The position numbers were made by a program, and so were the translations under genes. Positions 46,891 to 57,799 of a DNA stretch of 64,000 nucleotides are shown here, one piece after another (the first letter of the stretch is position 1; the number at the start of each line of letters is the position of its first letter). The notes under the pieces were generated by a model. The model was given only the letters and a program-made list of their open reading frames with translations, was not told the origin of the DNA and did not search any database. This DNA comes from Curtobacterium sp. MCPF17_052. Lineage in GTDB: Bacteria; Actinomycetota; Actinomycetes; Actinomycetales; Microbacteriaceae. The DNA lies in NCBI RefSeq assembly GCF_003234085.1, contig NZ_QKSD01000001.1:1-64000 (forward strand). Reading direction: 5' to 3'.

Positions 46891-47886
46891 TCAGTTGCTG
46901 GACTCGTCCTCGTCGTACCCGCTGTAGAAGTGGGCACCATCGAATCCGGGGACGGTGTCCTTGAGGGACAGGCCGAGCTCGGTGAGCTTGTCCTTGACCT
47001 CGTCCACCGACTTCTGGCCGAAGTTGCGGATGTTCATGAGTTGCGTCTCCGAGAGGGCGACGAGCTCGGACACCGTGTTGATGCCCTCGCGCTTCAGGCA
47101 GTTGTAGCTCCGGACCGACAGGTCGAGGTCCTCGATCGGCGTCTGCAGCTCGTTCGACAGCACGGCGTCGACCGGCGCGGGGCCGATCTCGATACCTTCA
47201 GCTGCCGTGTTGAGCTCGCGGGCGAGCCCGAACAGCTCGACGAGCGTGCGACCGGCCGACGCGATCGCGTCGCGCGGCGTGATCGCGGGCTTCGACTCGA
47301 CGTCGACGACCAGACGGTCGAAGTCCGTCCGCTCACCGGCACGCGTCGCCTCGACGCGGTAGGTGACCTTGAGCACGGGCGAGTAGATCGAGTCGATCGG
47401 GATCTGACCGGCTTCGCTGAACTCCGAACGGTTCTGCGTCGCCGAGACGTAGCCGCGGCCACGCTCGATGGTCAGTTCCAGCTCGAAGCGCGCGGAGTCG
47501 TTCAGGGTCGCGATGACGAGGTCCGGGTTGTGGATCTCGACACCGGCCGGCGCGGAGATGTCCGCAGCGGTGACCTGTCCGGCGCCCTGCTTGCGCAGGT
47601 AGGCCGTGATCGGCTCGTCGTGCTCACTGGAGACGACCAGGCTCTTGATGTTCAGGATGATCTCGGTGACGTCCTCCTTGACACCGGGAACGGTGCTGAA
47701 CTCGTGGAGGACACCGTCGATGCGGATGCTCGTGACGGCAGCACCCGGGATGGACGAGAGGAGCGTGCGGCGCAGCGAGTTGCCGAGGGTGTACCCGAAG
47801 CCCGGCTCGAGCGGTTCGATGACGAAGCGCGAGCGGAATTCGGAGATGGACTCCTCGTTCAGGGTGGGGCGCTGTGCAATGAGCAC
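46891..47886 (-). CDS. rpoA: RNA polymerase alpha subunit
   Basis: 331 residues from GTG 47886, with AAAGGAATTCC upstream; upstream in-frame ATG 47925 is rejected because length and family alignment favour VLIAQRPT. The assembly domain has [25 protein letters not shown], and the C-terminal domain (about 250-315) binds UP DNA and activators ([34 protein letters not shown]). Between rpsK and rplQ in the alpha operon. Confidence 0.98.
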   Translation of the reverse strand: MLIAQRPTLNEESISEFRSRFVIEPLEPGFGYTLGNSLRRTLLSSIPGAAVTSIRIDGVLHEFSTVPGVKEDVTEIILNIKSLVVSSEHDEPITAYLRKQGAGQVTAADISAPAGVEIHNPDLVIATLNDSARFELELTIERGRGYVSATQNRSEFSEAGQIPIDSIYSPVLKVTYRVEATRAGERTDFDRLVVDVESKPAITPRDAIASAGRTLVELFGLARELNTAAEGIEIGPAPVDAVLSNELQTPIEDLDLSVRSYNCLKREGINTVSELVALSETQLMNIRNFGQKSVDEVKDKLTELGLSLKDTVPGFDGAHFYSGYDEDESSN

Positions 47887-48022
47887 TGTGGAATTCCTTT
47901 CGGCGAAGTGTCCGCTATATGACACTTGGCGGTACGACGGGGCCGGCCGGGCCCCGACGGGTCTGTTTCAGTTGTGATCACGCGCACAGGAGTGCGCGAT
48001 CGAACGACCAGGAATGGCCGCC

Positions 48023-48052
48023 CCCACTCGTCCCGGTCAGGGAACGAGCGGG
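48023..48052 (-). promoter_or_regulatory. Imperfect hairpin between rpsK and rpoA
   Basis: In the 188-base gap after rpsK, the sequence 48023-48034 pairs with 48040-48052 with one mismatch and one bulge. It may attenuate or stabilise the transcript. Evidence is base pairing only. Confidence 0.35.
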
Positions 48053-48074
48053 GAACGGCCGGTTGCTCCTCGCG

Positions 48075-48473
48075 TCAGACGCGGCGGCGCTTCGGCGGGC
48101 GGCACCCGTTGTGCGCCTGCGGCGTCACGTCGTTGATCGAGCCGACCTCGAGGCCAGCGGCCTGGAGCGAACGGATCGCCGTCTCGCGACCCGAACCCGG
48201 GCCCTTGACGAAGACGTCGACCTTCTTGACGCCGTGCTCCGCTGCCTGGCGGGCAGCCGACTCGGCGGCGAGCTGCGCCGCGAACGGCGTCGACTTGCGC
48301 GAGCCCTTGAAGCCGACGGCCCCGGAGGACGCCCAGCTGAGGACGGCACCCGACGGGTCGGTGATGCTGACGATGGTGTTGTTGAACGTGCTCTTGATGT
48401 GGGCCTGGCCCACAGCGACGTTCTTCTTCTCCTTGCGGCGCGGCTTGCGCGCGGCGGTCTTGGGGGTAGCCAT
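48075..48473 (-). CDS. rpsK: 30S ribosomal protein S11
   Basis: 132 residues with the S11 core [36 protein letters not shown] and the basic C-terminus [13 protein letters not shown]. Length and order after rpsM are standard. No rpsD follows, unlike the E. coli alpha operon. Confidence 0.98.
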   Translation of the reverse strand: MATPKTAARKPRRKEKKNVAVGQAHIKSTFNNTIVSITDPSGAVLSWASSGAVGFKGSRKSTPFAAQLAAESAARQAAEHGVKKVDVFVKGPGSGRETAIRSLQAAGLEVGSINDVTPQAHNGCRPPKRRRV

Positions 48474-48482
48474 CGTGATCTC

Positions 48483-48857
48483 CTATCGAGCCTTCTTCTT
48501 GCCTGCCACGGTGCGCTTCGGGCCCTTGCGGGTACGAGCGTTCGTCTTGGTGCGCTGACCGCGCACCGGGAGACCGCGACGGTGGCGGAGACCCTCGTAG
48601 CTACCGATCTCGACCTTGCGGCGGATGTCGGCGGCGACCTCACGGCGGAGGTCACCCTCCACCTTGAAGGTGCCCTCGATGAAGTCACGGAGGGCGACGA
48701 GCTGGTCGTCGGTGAGGTCCTTGACGCGGATGTCGCCGGAGATGCCGGTCTCCGCGAGCGTCTGGACGGCGCGGGTACGGCCGACCCCGTAGATGTAGGT
48801 GAGTGCGATCTCCACGCGCTTCTCGCGCGGGATGTCGACGCCTGCTAGACGTGCCAT
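48483..48857 (-). CDS. rpsM: 30S ribosomal protein S13
   Basis: 124 residues opening [24 protein letters not shown], with [23 protein letters not shown] at the tRNA-contacting tail. Contacts the 30S head and L5. Nine bases upstream of rpsK. Confidence 0.98.
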   Translation of the reverse strand: MARLAGVDIPREKRVEIALTYIYGVGRTRAVQTLAETGISGDIRVKDLTDDQLVALRDFIEGTFKVEGDLRREVAADIRRKVEIGSYEGLRHRRGLPVRGQRTKTNARTRKGPKRTVAGKKKAR

Positions 48858-49083
48858 TGTGCTGGCTGCTCCTGTTGTCGATGGAGGTGTGGCGCAGTGC
48901 CGGTGCCCGGGCCTCCGACCCGAGGTGTCCCCCGACCGCTGGTGCGGACGGGATCTGACACTGCGTTGTCGATGTTCAGTTGTGGGTCGTGCTCGAGCCG
49001 CTGGCAGTCTCTCGACTGGCGGCCCCGGTCGTGCAACCGGACCGGAGTCCGTTCCGGAGCAGCTCTCGCTGGTCCGTCAGGGA

Positions 49084-49200
49084 CTAACCCTGGCGCTGCT
49101 TGTGACGCGGGTTGCTCTTGCAGATCACCATGACGCGGCCCTTGCGGCGGATGACGCGGCAGTGCTCGCAGATGACCTTGACGCTGGGGTTGACCTTCAT
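49084..49200 (-). CDS. rpmJ: 50S ribosomal protein L36
   Basis: 38 residues, from ATG 49200 to TAG, starting [19 protein letters not shown], with the Cys-x2-Cys and CKSNPRH zinc-binding positions (C-type L36, with Cys ligands). It is too short for many gene callers. Between infA and rpsM. Confidence 0.97.
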   Translation of the reverse strand: MKVNPSVKVICEHCRVIRRKGRVMVICKSNPRHKQRQG

Positions 49201-49270
49201 TGTTCGTTCCTCGTGCTCGCTGGCTTCGTGCTCGGCGGGTTCGCCTTGCCGTTCCTTTCCAGCTCGCGGA

Positions 49271-49492
49271 TCACTTGTAGCGGTAGACGATCCGGCCGCG
49301 GGTCAGGTCGTACGGGCTCAGCTCCACGATCACGCGGTCCTCGGGGAGGATGCGGATGTAGTGCTGGCGCATCTTCCCGGAGATGTGCGCGAGGACCTTG
49401 TGTCCGTTGGTCAGCTCAACGCGGAACATCGCGTTGGGCAGAGCTTCGAGCACCGAGCCTTCGATCTCGATGACGCCGTCTTTCTTGGCCAT
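49271..49492 (-). CDS. infA: Translation initiation factor IF-1
   Basis: 73 residues from ATG 49492. The OB-fold sequence [34 protein letters not shown] and [18 protein letters not shown] is diagnostic. It binds the ribosomal A site during initiation. First gene of the alpha operon, downstream of a strong promoter at 49588-49616. Confidence 0.98.
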   Translation of the reverse strand: MAKKDGVIEIEGSVLEALPNAMFRVELTNGHKVLAHISGKMRQHYIRILPEDRVIVELSPYDLTRGRIVYRYK

Positions 49493-49587
49493 AGCCTCAC
49501 TGTCGCTTGGTTGGATTACCGGTGTGATCCCCGAGCCGGTCTGCGGGTTCGGGCGCCACGCCAGAAGGCATGGCACACCAAAGATCG

Positions 49588-49616
49588 ATCTTATGTGGTA
49601 GTCGGCGGATTGCCAA
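49588..49616 (-). promoter_or_regulatory. Predicted promoter of the infA-rpmJ-rpsM-rpsK-rpoA-rplQ operon
   Basis: On the minus strand TTGGCA (49611-49616), a 17-base spacer and TAAGAT (49588-49593) fit the vegetative sigma consensus closely. The leader before infA would be about 90 bases. The 331-base gap 49493-49823 otherwise shows no gene. Confidence 0.75.
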
Positions 49617-49823
49617 GTGCGGGTTCCGTGCTGCGCGCGTCGGGCCCCGGTCCGGCGTGCGGTGAGCACCCGTGCGGCAGGGGTCATGCACCCCAGTGCA
49701 GGGGGTGGATCGTCCGTCCGGGTCCGCAGATGCGCTGTTCCACAGGGATCTCCTGGCCACACCGTCGTCGCCACCGAGCCCGGAGCCGTACGGTGACGGG
49801 AGCAGTGACCGAAGGAGAACCCC

Positions 49824-51098
49824 GTGCCCGACGCCCCCGGCCGCACGCGCCCTGTCGCGCGACACGGTCGCCTCCCCCGCCGACGCGGGTGGACGACCCT
49901 GCTCACCGTCCTCGCCGCCGCCGCCGCGGTGGTGCTGGTCAGCGGCACCAGCGTCGCCACCATCGCCGCAGCGCAGCTCGCCGCCGCACCGCGGACCGTG
50001 CAGCTGAGCACCGACGACCAGAGCACCGCGAAGACAGCCGACGTCACCGCGATCAAGGGCGGTGCGAACATCCTGCTCATCGGCAGCGACACCCGCATCG
50101 GACAGTTCGACTCCGACGAGGACGTCGAGGGCGCCCGGAACGACGTCACGATGCTCATCCACGTGTCCGAGGACCACCAGCAGCTCACCGCAGTCAGCTT
50201 CCCCCGCGACCTCATGGTCCCGATCCCGGCCTGCACCAACCCGGAGACCGGCACCACCTACCCGGCGGCGTCGTCCGCGCAGTTCAACACGGCGCTCGGG
50301 AACGGTGGTGTCTCCTGCGTCGTCGACACGGTCGAGAACCTCACCGGCCTGACGGTCCCGTACGCCGGACTCATCACCTTCGACGGCGTGATCGAGATGT
50401 CGAACGCCCTCGGCGGGGTCGACGTCTGCGTGGCCTCCCCGATCGACGACACGTACACGGGGCTGCACCTCAGCGCCGGTGCCCACTCGCTGCAGGGCTC
50501 GGACGCCCTCGCCTTCCTGCGGTCCCGCCACGGCGTCGGCGACGGCAGCGACCTGGCGCGGATCAGCTCGCAGCAGGTGTTCCTGTCGGCGCTGCTCCGC
50601 CAGGTGACGTCGAACGGCACGCTCTCGAACCCGATCACGCTCTACAAGCTCGCCGGTGCGGCGCTGTCGAACATGACGCTCTCGGACGGCCTCGCCCAGA
50701 CCCGCACCCTGGTCGGGCTCGCCTCCGCACTCCGGGGGATGAGCACGTCGAGCATGTTGTTCGTCCAGTACCCCGTCGTCGACGACCCGGCGGACTCCGC
50801 CCGCGTGGTCGTCGACGAGGCGAACGCCCACACCCTCAACGTCGCCCTGCAGACGGACGAGCGGACGACGCTCAACGACTCCTCCACGGGTCGAGCCTCG
50901 CGGGAGTCGTCCGACACCGCGAGCCCGTCGGCCTCCGCGTCACCGTCGGACCCCGCGACGACGCCCGGTGCTGCGACGACGGCTCCCGAGACACCCGCTC
51001 CGGAGACCACGACGACCAGCAGCCCGTCCTCGACGCCGCTCCCCTCGTCCATCACCGGCCAGAGTGCCGCCGAGCAGACCTGCTCTGTGGGGAACTGA
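49824..51098 (+). CDS. LytR-CpsA-Psr (LCP) family cell-wall glycopolymer ligase
   Basis: 424 residues from GTG 49824 with GAAGGAGAA upstream. A signal anchor helix lies at about 25-50 ([24 protein letters not shown]), then the LCP domain with [33 protein letters not shown] and [24 protein letters not shown]. The final 70 residues are a Ser/Thr/Pro/Ala-rich linker. LCP enzymes attach wall polymers to peptidoglycan from the outer face of the membrane. Lies between the infA and map operons on the opposite strand. Confidence 0.94.
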   Translation: MPDAPGRTRPVARHGRLPRRRGWTTLLTVLAAAAAVVLVSGTSVATIAAAQLAAAPRTVQLSTDDQSTAKTADVTAIKGGANILLIGSDTRIGQFDSDEDVEGARNDVTMLIHVSEDHQQLTAVSFPRDLMVPIPACTNPETGTTYPAASSAQFNTALGNGGVSCVVDTVENLTGLTVPYAGLITFDGVIEMSNALGGVDVCVASPIDDTYTGLHLSAGAHSLQGSDALAFLRSRHGVGDGSDLARISSQQVFLSALLRQVTSNGTLSNPITLYKLAGAALSNMTLSDGLAQTRTLVGLASALRGMSTSSMLFVQYPVVDDPADSARVVVDEANAHTLNVALQTDERTTLNDSSTGRASRESSDTASPSASASPSDPATTPGAATTAPETPAPETTTTSSPSSTPLPSSITGQSAAEQTCSVGN

Positions 51099-51139
51099 CC
51101 CCGACGGCCCACGGTCACGACGCGGCGCGTCCACGACTC

Positions 51140-51179
51140 GACGGGAGGCCCGTCGCCAGCAGGCGACGGGCCTCCCGTC
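51140..51179. terminator. Strong bidirectional terminator between the LCP gene and map
   Basis: An 18-bp perfect stem (51140-51157 with 51162-51179, GACGGGAGGCCCGTCGCC and its complement) and a 4-base AGCA loop between convergent genes. Confidence 0.85.
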
Positions 51180-51287
51180 ATGTGGGCCGGTGCGTCGGCA
51201 GGCCGCGAAGCACGACCCCGACGCGGGTGGAGTCGGGTTCCGCGGCTCCGTGGACCCTGTGGCCGTCCGGCTCCTGGGCGCAGTCCG

Positions 51288-52121
51288 CTACGGGACCGGG
51301 ACCGGCGTCACGCCGAGCGGCTCGAGGCCGGCGGCACCACCGTCGGCCGCCGTGAGGACCCAGATCCCACCGGCGTGGACCGCGACGCTGTGCTCCCAGT
51401 GGGCGGCGTCGGAACCGTCGAGCGTCCGCACGGTCCACTCGTCGGCGTCGGTCGAGCTGTCGATCGTGCCCGCGGTGACCATCGGTTCGATGGCGACGGC
51501 CAAGCCTGGCTTGACGGCAGGCCCCGCGCCACGGACCCGGTGGTTGAACACCGGTGGTTCCTCGTGCATCGAACGCCCGATGCCGTGCCCCGTGTAGTCC
51601 TCGACGATGCCCCAGTCACCGGTCTCGTCGATGGCGTCCTCGACCGCCGCGCCGACCTCGTGCACGTGCTTCGCGTGCGCGAGCGCGGCGACCCCGTGCC
51701 AGAGCGCGCGTTCGGTGGTGTCGCAGAGCTTCTGACGCGCCGTGGCCGTGGCGGCGTCACCACCGGGCACGACGACGGTGAAGGCGCTGTCGCCGTTCCA
51801 GCCGTCGACCTCGGCGCCGGCGTCGACCGAGACGATGTCACCCGGCTCGAGGGTGCGGTCCCCCGGGATGCCGTGCACGATCTCGTCGTTCACCGAGACG
51901 CACAGTGTGTGTCGGTAGCCCGGGACCAGCTGGAAGTTCGGCACACCGCCGCCGTCGCGGATCGTGCGCTCCGCGATCGCGTCGAGCTCACCCGTGGTGA
52001 CGCCCGGCCGGACAGCGGCGCGGACGGCGTCCAGCGCCTGCGCCGTGAGCAGCCCGGGGCGCACCATGGCGCGGAGCTCCTCGGGCGTCTTGTAGATCGA
52101 TGGCTTCCGGAAACGCGACAC
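51288..52121 (-). CDS. map: Type I methionine aminopeptidase
   Basis: 277 residues from GTG 52121. The five metal ligands are in VSVDAGAEVDGWNGDSAFTVV (two Asp), TGHGIGRSMHEEP (His, then the substrate His) and VAIEPMVT (Glu), the last Glu near WEHSVAV. It removes initiator Met from nascent proteins. Co-transcribed with adk, after 5 bases. Confidence 0.96.
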   Translation of the reverse strand: MSRFRKPSIYKTPEELRAMVRPGLLTAQALDAVRAAVRPGVTTGELDAIAERTIRDGGGVPNFQLVPGYRHTLCVSVNDEIVHGIPGDRTLEPGDIVSVDAGAEVDGWNGDSAFTVVVPGGDAATATARQKLCDTTERALWHGVAALAHAKHVHEVGAAVEDAIDETGDWGIVEDYTGHGIGRSMHEEPPVFNHRVRGAGPAVKPGLAVAIEPMVTAGTIDSSTDADEWTVRTLDGSDAAHWEHSVAVHAGGIWVLTAADGGAAGLEPLGVTPVPVP

Positions 52122-52126
52122 GGAGT

Positions 52127-52717
52127 TCAGACCGAGGCGGCGAGGCCGCGGGCAGAGAGCGCCGCAGCGATCCGGTCGCCGACCTCGTCGACCGCGCCGA
52201 GGCCGTCCACGTCCACGACCAGCCCGCGCTCCTGGTAGACCGCTACGAGCGGAGCGGTCTGCTCCTGGTACACCTGCTGGCGGCGGCGGATGGTCTGCTC
52301 GTTGTCGTCGGCGCGGCCCTGGTCGGCCGCACGGTTGAGCAGTCGCCCGACCAACGCGTCCTGGTCCGCGACGAGCTGCACGACGGCGTCGATCCCGGTG
52401 CCCTGCTCAGCGAGCAACCCGTCCAGGTACTCGACCTGGGCCGGCGTCCGCGGGTAACCGTCGAGGAGGAACCCGTCAGCGGCATCCGACTCGGCGAGGC
52501 GGTCGCGGACCAGCTCGTTCGTCAGGTCGTCCGGGACGTAGTCGCCCGCGTCCATGATCGCCTTCGCACGCTGACCGAGGGGCGTGCCCTCGGAGACGTT
52601 CTTCCGGAAGATGTCCCCGGTCGAGATCGCGGGGATCCCGAAGGACGACGCGATCCGACCGGCCTGCGTGCCCTTCCCGGCTCCGGGAGGTCCGACGATG
52701 ACGAGACGTGCGCTCAA
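52127..52717 (-). CDS. adk: Adenylate kinase, short-lid form
   Basis: 196 residues from TTG 52717, whose TTGA overlaps the secY stop. [10 protein letters not shown] is the Walker [18 protein letters not shown] the AMP-binding region. The LID domain is short ([24 protein letters not shown]), as in actinobacterial enzymes and unlike the 214-residue E. coli form. Reversible 2 ADP to ATP + AMP. Confidence 0.96.
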   Translation of the reverse strand: MSARLVIVGPPGAGKGTQAGRIASSFGIPAISTGDIFRKNVSEGTPLGQRAKAIMDAGDYVPDDLTNELVRDRLAESDAADGFLLDGYPRTPAQVEYLDGLLAEQGTGIDAVVQLVADQDALVGRLLNRAADQGRADDNEQTIRRRQQVYQEQTAPLVAVYQERGLVVDVDGLGAVDEVGDRIAAALSARGLAASV

Positions 52718-54036
52718 CGGAGAAGCCCTTCGTAGTGACGTTGCTGCAGCTGCGAGTCGATCTGCTTCACCGTCTCGAGGCCGACACCCACGATGATCAG
52801 GATGCTGGCACCGCCGAACGGGAAGTTCTGGTTCGCCCCGAACAGCGCCAGTGCTGCGAGCGGGATGAGTGCGATGAGACCGAGGTAGAGCGCACCGGGC
52901 AACGTCACCCGGGTCAGGACGTAGTCGAGGTACTCGGCGGTCGGACGTCCGGCACGGATGCCCGGGATGAACCCGCCGTACTTCTTCATGTTGTCGGCGA
53001 CCTCTTCGGGGTTGAAGGTGATCGCGACGTAGAAGTACGTGAAGCCGACGATGAGCAGGAAGTACAGGACCATGTAGAACCAGTTGTCACCCGAGGTCAG
53101 GTTGCTCTGGATCCAGGTCACCCACGGGGCCGGCGCGGAGCCGTCCGAGGGCTGGTTGAACTGCGCGATCAGCGCCGGCAGGTAGAGCAGCGACGACGCG
53201 AAGATGACGGGCACGACGCCGGCCATGTTCACCTTGATCGGGATGTACGTGTTGTTGCCGCCGTACGTACGCCGCCCGACCATGCGCTTGGCGTACTGCA
53301 CCGGGATCCGTCGTTGCGACTGCTCGACGAACACGACGGCCATCATGATCACCAGTCCGACCAGGATCACGAAGAGGAACAGCTCGAAGGACTGCGACTG
53401 CTCGATCGCCCAGAGGGCCGACGGGAACTGCGCGGCGATCGAGGTGAAGATGAGCAGCGACATGCCGTTGCCGATGCCGCGCTCGGTGACCAGCTCGCCC
53501 ATCCACATGATGAGGCCGGTACCGGCGGTCAGGGTGATGACCATGAGCAGGATCGCGTACCAGCTGTCGTTCGAGATGATCGACGTGCAGGACGCCGAGG
53601 CGCTCGTGCCGAACAGCGCGCCCGAGCGGGCGACGGTGATCAGGGTGGTGGACTGCAGCACGCCCAGCGCGATGGTGAGGTAGCGCGTGTACTGCGTCAG
53701 CTTGGCCTGACCCGACTGACCCTCCTTGTAGAGGGAGTCGAAGTGCGGGATGACCACGCGCAGGAGCTGCACGATGATCGACGACGTGATGTACGGCATG
53801 ATCCCGAGCGCGAACACCGACAGCTTCAGGAGCGCGCCGCCGGAGAACAGGTTGATCAGGTCGTAGAGGCCGCCGGAGGACGACGCGGACGCCAGGCAGG
53901 CCTGGACGCTGGCGTAGTCGACGAACGGTGCGGGGATGTACGAGCCCAGGCGGAACAGCGCGATGATCGCCAGGGTGAAGCCGATCTTCTTGCGAAGATC
54001 TGGGGTGCGCATGATGCGCGCGACCGCTCTGAACAC
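52714..54036 (-). CDS. secY: Protein translocase subunit SecY
   Basis: 440 residues with ten hydrophobic segments and the SecY motifs [53 protein letters not shown] and the cytoplasmic loop [22 protein letters not shown]. Central channel of the Sec translocon. Follows a terminator-like hairpin after rplO, so it likely heads its own unit with adk and map. Confidence 0.98.
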   Translation of the reverse strand: MFRAVARIMRTPDLRKKIGFTLAIIALFRLGSYIPAPFVDYASVQACLASASSSGGLYDLINLFSGGALLKLSVFALGIMPYITSSIIVQLLRVVIPHFDSLYKEGQSGQAKLTQYTRYLTIALGVLQSTTLITVARSGALFGTSASASCTSIISNDSWYAILLMVITLTAGTGLIMWMGELVTERGIGNGMSLLIFTSIAAQFPSALWAIEQSQSFELFLFVILVGLVIMMAVVFVEQSQRRIPVQYAKRMVGRRTYGGNNTYIPIKVNMAGVVPVIFASSLLYLPALIAQFNQPSDGSAPAPWVTWIQSNLTSGDNWFYMVLYFLLIVGFTYFYVAITFNPEEVADNMKKYGGFIPGIRAGRPTAEYLDYVLTRVTLPGALYLGLIALIPLAALALFGANQNFPFGGASILIIVGVGLETVKQIDSQLQQRHYEGLLR

Positions 54037-54175
54037 GAGTTACTCCGAACTTCTGTGACCGGTCGAGCCGGTCGAGCCGGGCGAGGTGCCCGTGGCCGGA
54101 AGCGCCGACCCCGTGGCCCGTTGACGCACGTCGAACGACGCAGTCTTGCCGGGCCTGCCATCAAGGAAACCGTAA

Positions 54176-54206
54176 CGGCGGCCCGCGCGCAATGCGCGGG
54201 CCGCCG
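54176..54206 (-). terminator. Hairpin between rplO and secY
   Basis: A 13-bp GC-rich perfect stem (CGGCGGCCCGCGC, 54176-54188, with 54194-54206) around GCAAT, 7 bases past the rplO stop. It is followed by a moderately T-rich run on the minus strand. Strong enough to stop or attenuate transcription ahead of secY. Confidence 0.7.
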
Positions 54207-54213
54207 ACGGGGA

Positions 54214-54678
54214 CTACTTGGTGACGGTGCCGCCCGCCGCCACGATCTTCTCCTCGGCGGATGCCGAGACCTTGTCGACCGTGACCGTGAGCTTCACGCT
54301 GATGTCACCCTGACCGAGAACCTTGACCTTCTCGTTCTTGCGGACGGCGCCCTTGGCGACCAGGTCCGCGACGGTGACGTCGCCACCGTTCGGGTAGAGC
54401 TCCGCGATCTTGTCCAGGTTCACGGGCTGGTACTCGACGCGGAACGGGTTCTTGAACCCGCGGAGCTTCGGGGTGCGCATGTGCAGCGGCATCTGCCCAC
54501 CCTCGAAGCCGACCTTGACCTGGTACCGGGCCTTCTGACCCTTGGTACCACGGCCGGCGGTCTTGCCCTTCGAGCCCTCACCGCGACCCACACGGGTGCG
54601 GTCCTTCTTCGAGCCAGCGGCCGGACGAAGGTGGTGCACCTTCAGGATCTGGACGCGCTCGTTCTTCTCGTCGCTCAT
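54214..54678 (-). CDS. rplO: 50S ribosomal protein L15
   Basis: 154 residues; [40 protein letters not shown] and [29 protein letters not shown] identify L15. ATG 54678 overlaps the stop of rpmD (ATGA). Confidence 0.98.
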   Translation of the reverse strand: MSDEKNERVQILKVHHLRPAAGSKKDRTRVGRGEGSKGKTAGRGTKGQKARYQVKVGFEGGQMPLHMRTPKLRGFKNPFRVEYQPVNLDKIAELYPNGGDVTVADLVAKGAVRKNEKVKVLGQGDISVKLTVTVDKVSASAEEKIVAAGGTVTK

Positions 54679-54860
54679 GCGTCGACCTCCTCGACCTTCA
54701 CGAGGTGCGCCACCGTGGCGACGTACCCGCGGTTCTGGGCGTTGTCCTCACGCAGGACCGTACGGCCGATGCGCTTGAGACCCAGGCTGCGGAGCGTGTC
54801 GCGCTGGTACTGCTTCTCGCTGATGACGGACTTCGTCTGCGTGATCTTCAGCATGGCCAT
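54675..54860 (-). CDS. rpmD: 50S ribosomal protein L30
   Basis: 61 residues from ATG 54860; [32 protein letters not shown] is characteristic, with the extension common to actinobacterial L30. Start codon overlaps the rpsE stop by one base. Confidence 0.97.
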   Translation of the reverse strand: MAMLKITQTKSVISEKQYQRDTLRSLGLKRIGRTVLREDNAQNRGYVATVAHLVKVEEVDA

Positions 54861-55732
54861 CAGGCACCTGCCTTCTCGTTCGCGGCGGCACGCGCGGCTG
54901 CCTCGGCGTGCAGCAGGCGAGCCGGCACGACGTGGTCGACGGGGAGGCCACGACGTGCTGCGACGGCGCGGGGCTCCTCGAGCTGCTTGAGGGCCTCGAC
55001 CGTGGCGTGCACGATGTTGATGGTGTTCGACGAGCCGAGCGACTTGCTCAGGACGTCGTGGATGCCGGCGCACTCGAGCACGGCGCGGACCGGACCACCG
55101 GCGATGACACCGGTACCGGCAGCGGCCGGACGCAGGAGGACGACGCCGGCAGCGGCTTCACCCTGCACCGGGTGCGGGATCGTGTTGCCGACGCGGGGGA
55201 CGCGGAAGAAGTTCTTCTTGGCCTCTTCGACGCCCTTCGAGATGGCGGTCGGGACCTCGCGGGCCTTGCCGTAGCCGACGCCCACCAGACCGTTGCCGTC
55301 ACCGACGACGACGAGCGCGGTGAAGCTGAAGCGACGACCACCCTTGACGACCTTGGAGACGCGGTTGATGGTGACGACGCGCTCGAGGAACTGGCTGTCG
55401 CCACCCCGCCCGTTGCGGTCGCCGCCACGGCCACCCTGCTGGCGGTCACGGCCGCCACCGCTGCCGCCACCACGGCGACCACGGTTGTCGACGGAGTCGC
55501 GGTTGTTCGAAGCCGAACCCGCCGCGGTCTCGACGGGACGCTCGACGACGGGGACCTCGGGCTCCTTGACCGCGGGGGCCTTGGCGTCTGCGTCGGTCGT
55601 CTCGGCAGCGTCGCTGCTCTCCGTGGCGGTGTCCGCCTCGGTCGGCGCCGCAGCGGTCGTGTCGACCTCGGCGTCGGTCGTGGCCTCGGCCTTGACCTCG
55701 GCGTCGTCGTTGGTGTTCGCGATGTCGCTCAC
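54860..55732 (-). CDS. rpsE: 30S ribosomal protein S5 with long N-terminal extension
   Basis: 290 residues from GTG 55732. The S5 core begins near residue 112 ([44 protein letters not shown]) and is standard. Residues 1-70 are acidic (Ala/Thr/Glu/Asp-rich), and 75-110 are an Arg-Gly-Gly-rich stretch ([29 protein letters not shown]), so the protein is about 110 residues longer than E. coli S5. GTGA overlap with rplR. Confidence 0.97.
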   Translation of the reverse strand: MSDIANTNDDAEVKAEATTDAEVDTTAAAPTEADTATESSDAAETTDADAKAPAVKEPEVPVVERPVETAAGSASNNRDSVDNRGRRGGGSGGGRDRQQGGRGGDRNGRGGDSQFLERVVTINRVSKVVKGGRRFSFTALVVVGDGNGLVGVGYGKAREVPTAISKGVEEAKKNFFRVPRVGNTIPHPVQGEAAAGVVLLRPAAAGTGVIAGGPVRAVLECAGIHDVLSKSLGSSNTINIVHATVEALKQLEEPRAVAARRGLPVDHVVPARLLHAEAAARAAANEKAGA

Positions 55733-56106
55733 AGGTTCAGCCCTCCTTCACGGGCACCGTCGGCGATCGCGGCGACGCGACCGGCGTACTTGCTACCACC
55801 GCGGTCGAAGACCACGGCCTCGACGCCAGCCGACTTCGCGCGCTCGGCGACGAGCTCGCCGACACGACGGGCCTTGGCGGTCTTGTCGCCGTCGAACGAG
55901 CGGAGGTCGGCCTCCATCGTCGATGCGCTGGCGAGGGTGTGACCCTTCGCGTCGTCGATGACCTGGACGAACACGTGACGTGACGAACGGGTGACGGCGA
56001 GGCGGGGACGGGTCTCGGTCCCGGTGATCTTCTTCCGGAGACGGTTGTGGCGGCGGGCCTTGGCTGCCGCCTTGCTCTTGCCTCGAGTACGAGTTCCGAT
56101 GGCCAT
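55729..56106 (-). CDS. rplR: 50S ribosomal protein L18
   Basis: 125 residues from ATG 56106; GTG 56112 in the same frame is possible but the ATG has better spacing to [42 protein letters not shown] and [23 protein letters not shown] are L18 features. Binds 5S rRNA. Confidence 0.97.
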   Translation of the reverse strand: MAIGTRTRGKSKAAAKARRHNRLRKKITGTETRPRLAVTRSSRHVFVQVIDDAKGHTLASASTMEADLRSFDGDKTAKARRVGELVAERAKSAGVEAVVFDRGGSKYAGRVAAIADGAREGGLNL

Positions 56107-56108
56107 GA

Positions 56109-56645
56109 TCACTTACCTGACTTTCCGGCCTTGCGGCGCACGATCTCGCCGGCGTAGCGGACACCCTTGCCCTTGTAGGGCTCGGGCTTGCGCAGCTTGC
56201 GGATGTTGGCCGCGACCTCACCGACGAGCTGCTTGTCGATGCCGTTCACGGTGACCCGGTTGTTGCCCTCGACGGCGAAGCTGATGCCTGCCGGCGGGTT
56301 GACCGTGATCGGGTGGGAGTACCCGAGCGCGAACTCGAGGTCGCTGCCCTTGGCGGCCACGCGGTAACCGGTACCGACGACCTCGAGGCCCTTGGAGTAG
56401 CCCTGGGTCACGCCGATGATCTGGTTCGCGATGAGCGACCGGGTCAGGCCGTGCAGCGCGCGGGAGGAACGCTCGTCGTCCGGACGGCTGACGAGGACCT
56501 GGTTGTCCTCGACAGTGGCCTGGATGGGCTCAGCGATGACGAGCGTGAGCTCGCCCTTCGGGCCCTTGACGGCGACGTTCTGGCCGTCGACCGAGACGGT
56601 CGCTCCGGCCGGGATGTCGATGGGGAGACGTCCGATACGAGACAT
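56109..56645 (-). CDS. rplF: 50S ribosomal protein L6
   Basis: 178 residues; [33 protein letters not shown] and the C-terminal [26 protein letters not shown] are diagnostic. Standard length, between rpsH and rplR. Confidence 0.98.
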   Translation of the reverse strand: MSRIGRLPIDIPAGATVSVDGQNVAVKGPKGELTLVIAEPIQATVEDNQVLVSRPDDERSSRALHGLTRSLIANQIIGVTQGYSKGLEVVGTGYRVAAKGSDLEFALGYSHPITVNPPAGISFAVEGNNRVTVNGIDKQLVGEVAANIRKLRKPEPYKGKGVRYAGEIVRRKAGKSGK

Positions 56646-56651
56646 GATCGA

Positions 56652-57050
56652 TCACCAAACGTAGGCGAGGACTTCCCCACCCACGCCCTTCTGCTCGGCT
56701 TCGCGGTCGGTCAGGAGCCCCGAGGAGGTCGACAGGATCGCCACGCCGAGGCCACCGAGGACACGGGGCAGCTCGGTCGACTTCGCGTAGACACGGAGGC
56801 CCGGCTTCGAGACGCGCTTGATGCCGGCGATCGAGCGCTCGCGATCGGGGCCGTACTTGAGTTCGATGGTCAGGGTCTGCCCGACACGGGCGTCCTCGAC
56901 CTTCCACTCGCTGATGTAACCCTCGCGCTTGAGGATGTCAGCGATGGTCTGCTTGAGCTTGGAGCTCGGAAGCGAGACGGCGTCGTGGTGCGCCGAGTTC
57001 GCGTTCCGCAATCTGGTCAGCATGTCTGCGACCGGATCGGTCATCGTCAT
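56652..57050 (-). CDS. rpsH: 30S ribosomal protein S8
   Basis: 132 residues; [21 protein letters not shown] and the C-terminal [26 protein letters not shown] are S8 motifs. No rpsN gene lies between rplE and this gene; instead a 158-base gap with a strong hairpin precedes it. Confidence 0.98.
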   Translation of the reverse strand: MTMTDPVADMLTRLRNANSAHHDAVSLPSSKLKQTIADILKREGYISEWKVEDARVGQTLTIELKYGPDRERSIAGIKRVSKPGLRVYAKSTELPRVLGGLGVAILSTSSGLLTDREAEQKGVGGEVLAYVW

Positions 57051-57160
57051 GATGCGTATCCGTTCTTCGTCCGGTTTCGATCACCCGTTCCACGAGTGCC
57101 GACCTCGACGATCGATGTGATCCCAGGGCGGTTCCCCGGGATCGGTGTGACTTCGTGCGT

Positions 57161-57193
57161 GCGGGCCGGAGGAGATGAACTCCTCCGGCCCGC
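57161..57193 (-). terminator. Strong hairpin between rplE and rpsH
   Basis: 14-bp perfect stem (57161-57174 with 57180-57193, GCGGGCCGGAGGAG and its complement) with a 5-base loop ATGAA, about 16 bases past the rplE stop. It occupies the place where many actinobacteria carry rpsN. Confidence 0.75.
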
Positions 57194-57208
57194 ACCGCCC
57201 GGAGTAGC

Positions 57209-57799
57209 TTAGACCGTCTGCTCGCCCGAACGGAACGGGAAGCCGAGCTGGCGGAGCAGCGCGCGGCCTTCGTCGTCCGTCTTCGCGGTGGTCACGACGG
57301 TGATGTCGAAGCCACGCACGCGGTCGATGCGGTCCTGGTCGATCTCGTGGAACACGCTCTGCTCCGAGAGACCGAAGGTGTAGTTGCCGTTGCCGTCGAA
57401 CTGGCGGTCGCTCAGGCCACGGAAGTCGCGGATGCGCGGGAGCGCCAGCGACAGCAGGCGGTCCAGGAACTCCCACGCACGGTCACCGCGGAGGGTGACG
57501 TGTGCGCCGATGGCCTGGCCCTCGCGCAGCTTGAACTGCGCGATCGACTTGCGGGCCAGCGTGACCTGCGGCTTCTGACCGGTGATCGCCGTGAGGTCCT
57601 TGATGGCACCCTCGATGATCTTCGAGTCGCGCGCGGCCTCACCGACACCGGTGTTGACGACGACCTTGACCAGGCCGGGGACCTGGTTGACGTTCGCGTA
57701 ACCGAACTGCTCGGTCAGCGCCGCCTTGATCTCGTCGCGGTACTTCTGCTTGAGGCGCGGCTGAACTTTCTCAGTCGTCGCGGCAGTCGTGTCAGTCAT
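57209..57799 (-). CDS. rplE: 50S ribosomal protein L5
   Basis: 196 residues. [59 protein letters not shown] and the closing [26 protein letters not shown] are L5 features. It contacts 5S rRNA, S13 and P-site tRNA. Followed by a hairpin. Confidence 0.98.
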   Translation of the reverse strand: MTDTTAATTEKVQPRLKQKYRDEIKAALTEQFGYANVNQVPGLVKVVVNTGVGEAARDSKIIEGAIKDLTAITGQKPQVTLARKSIAQFKLREGQAIGAHVTLRGDRAWEFLDRLLSLALPRIRDFRGLSDRQFDGNGNYTFGLSEQSVFHEIDQDRIDRVRGFDITVVTTAKTDDEGRALLRQLGFPFRSGEQTV

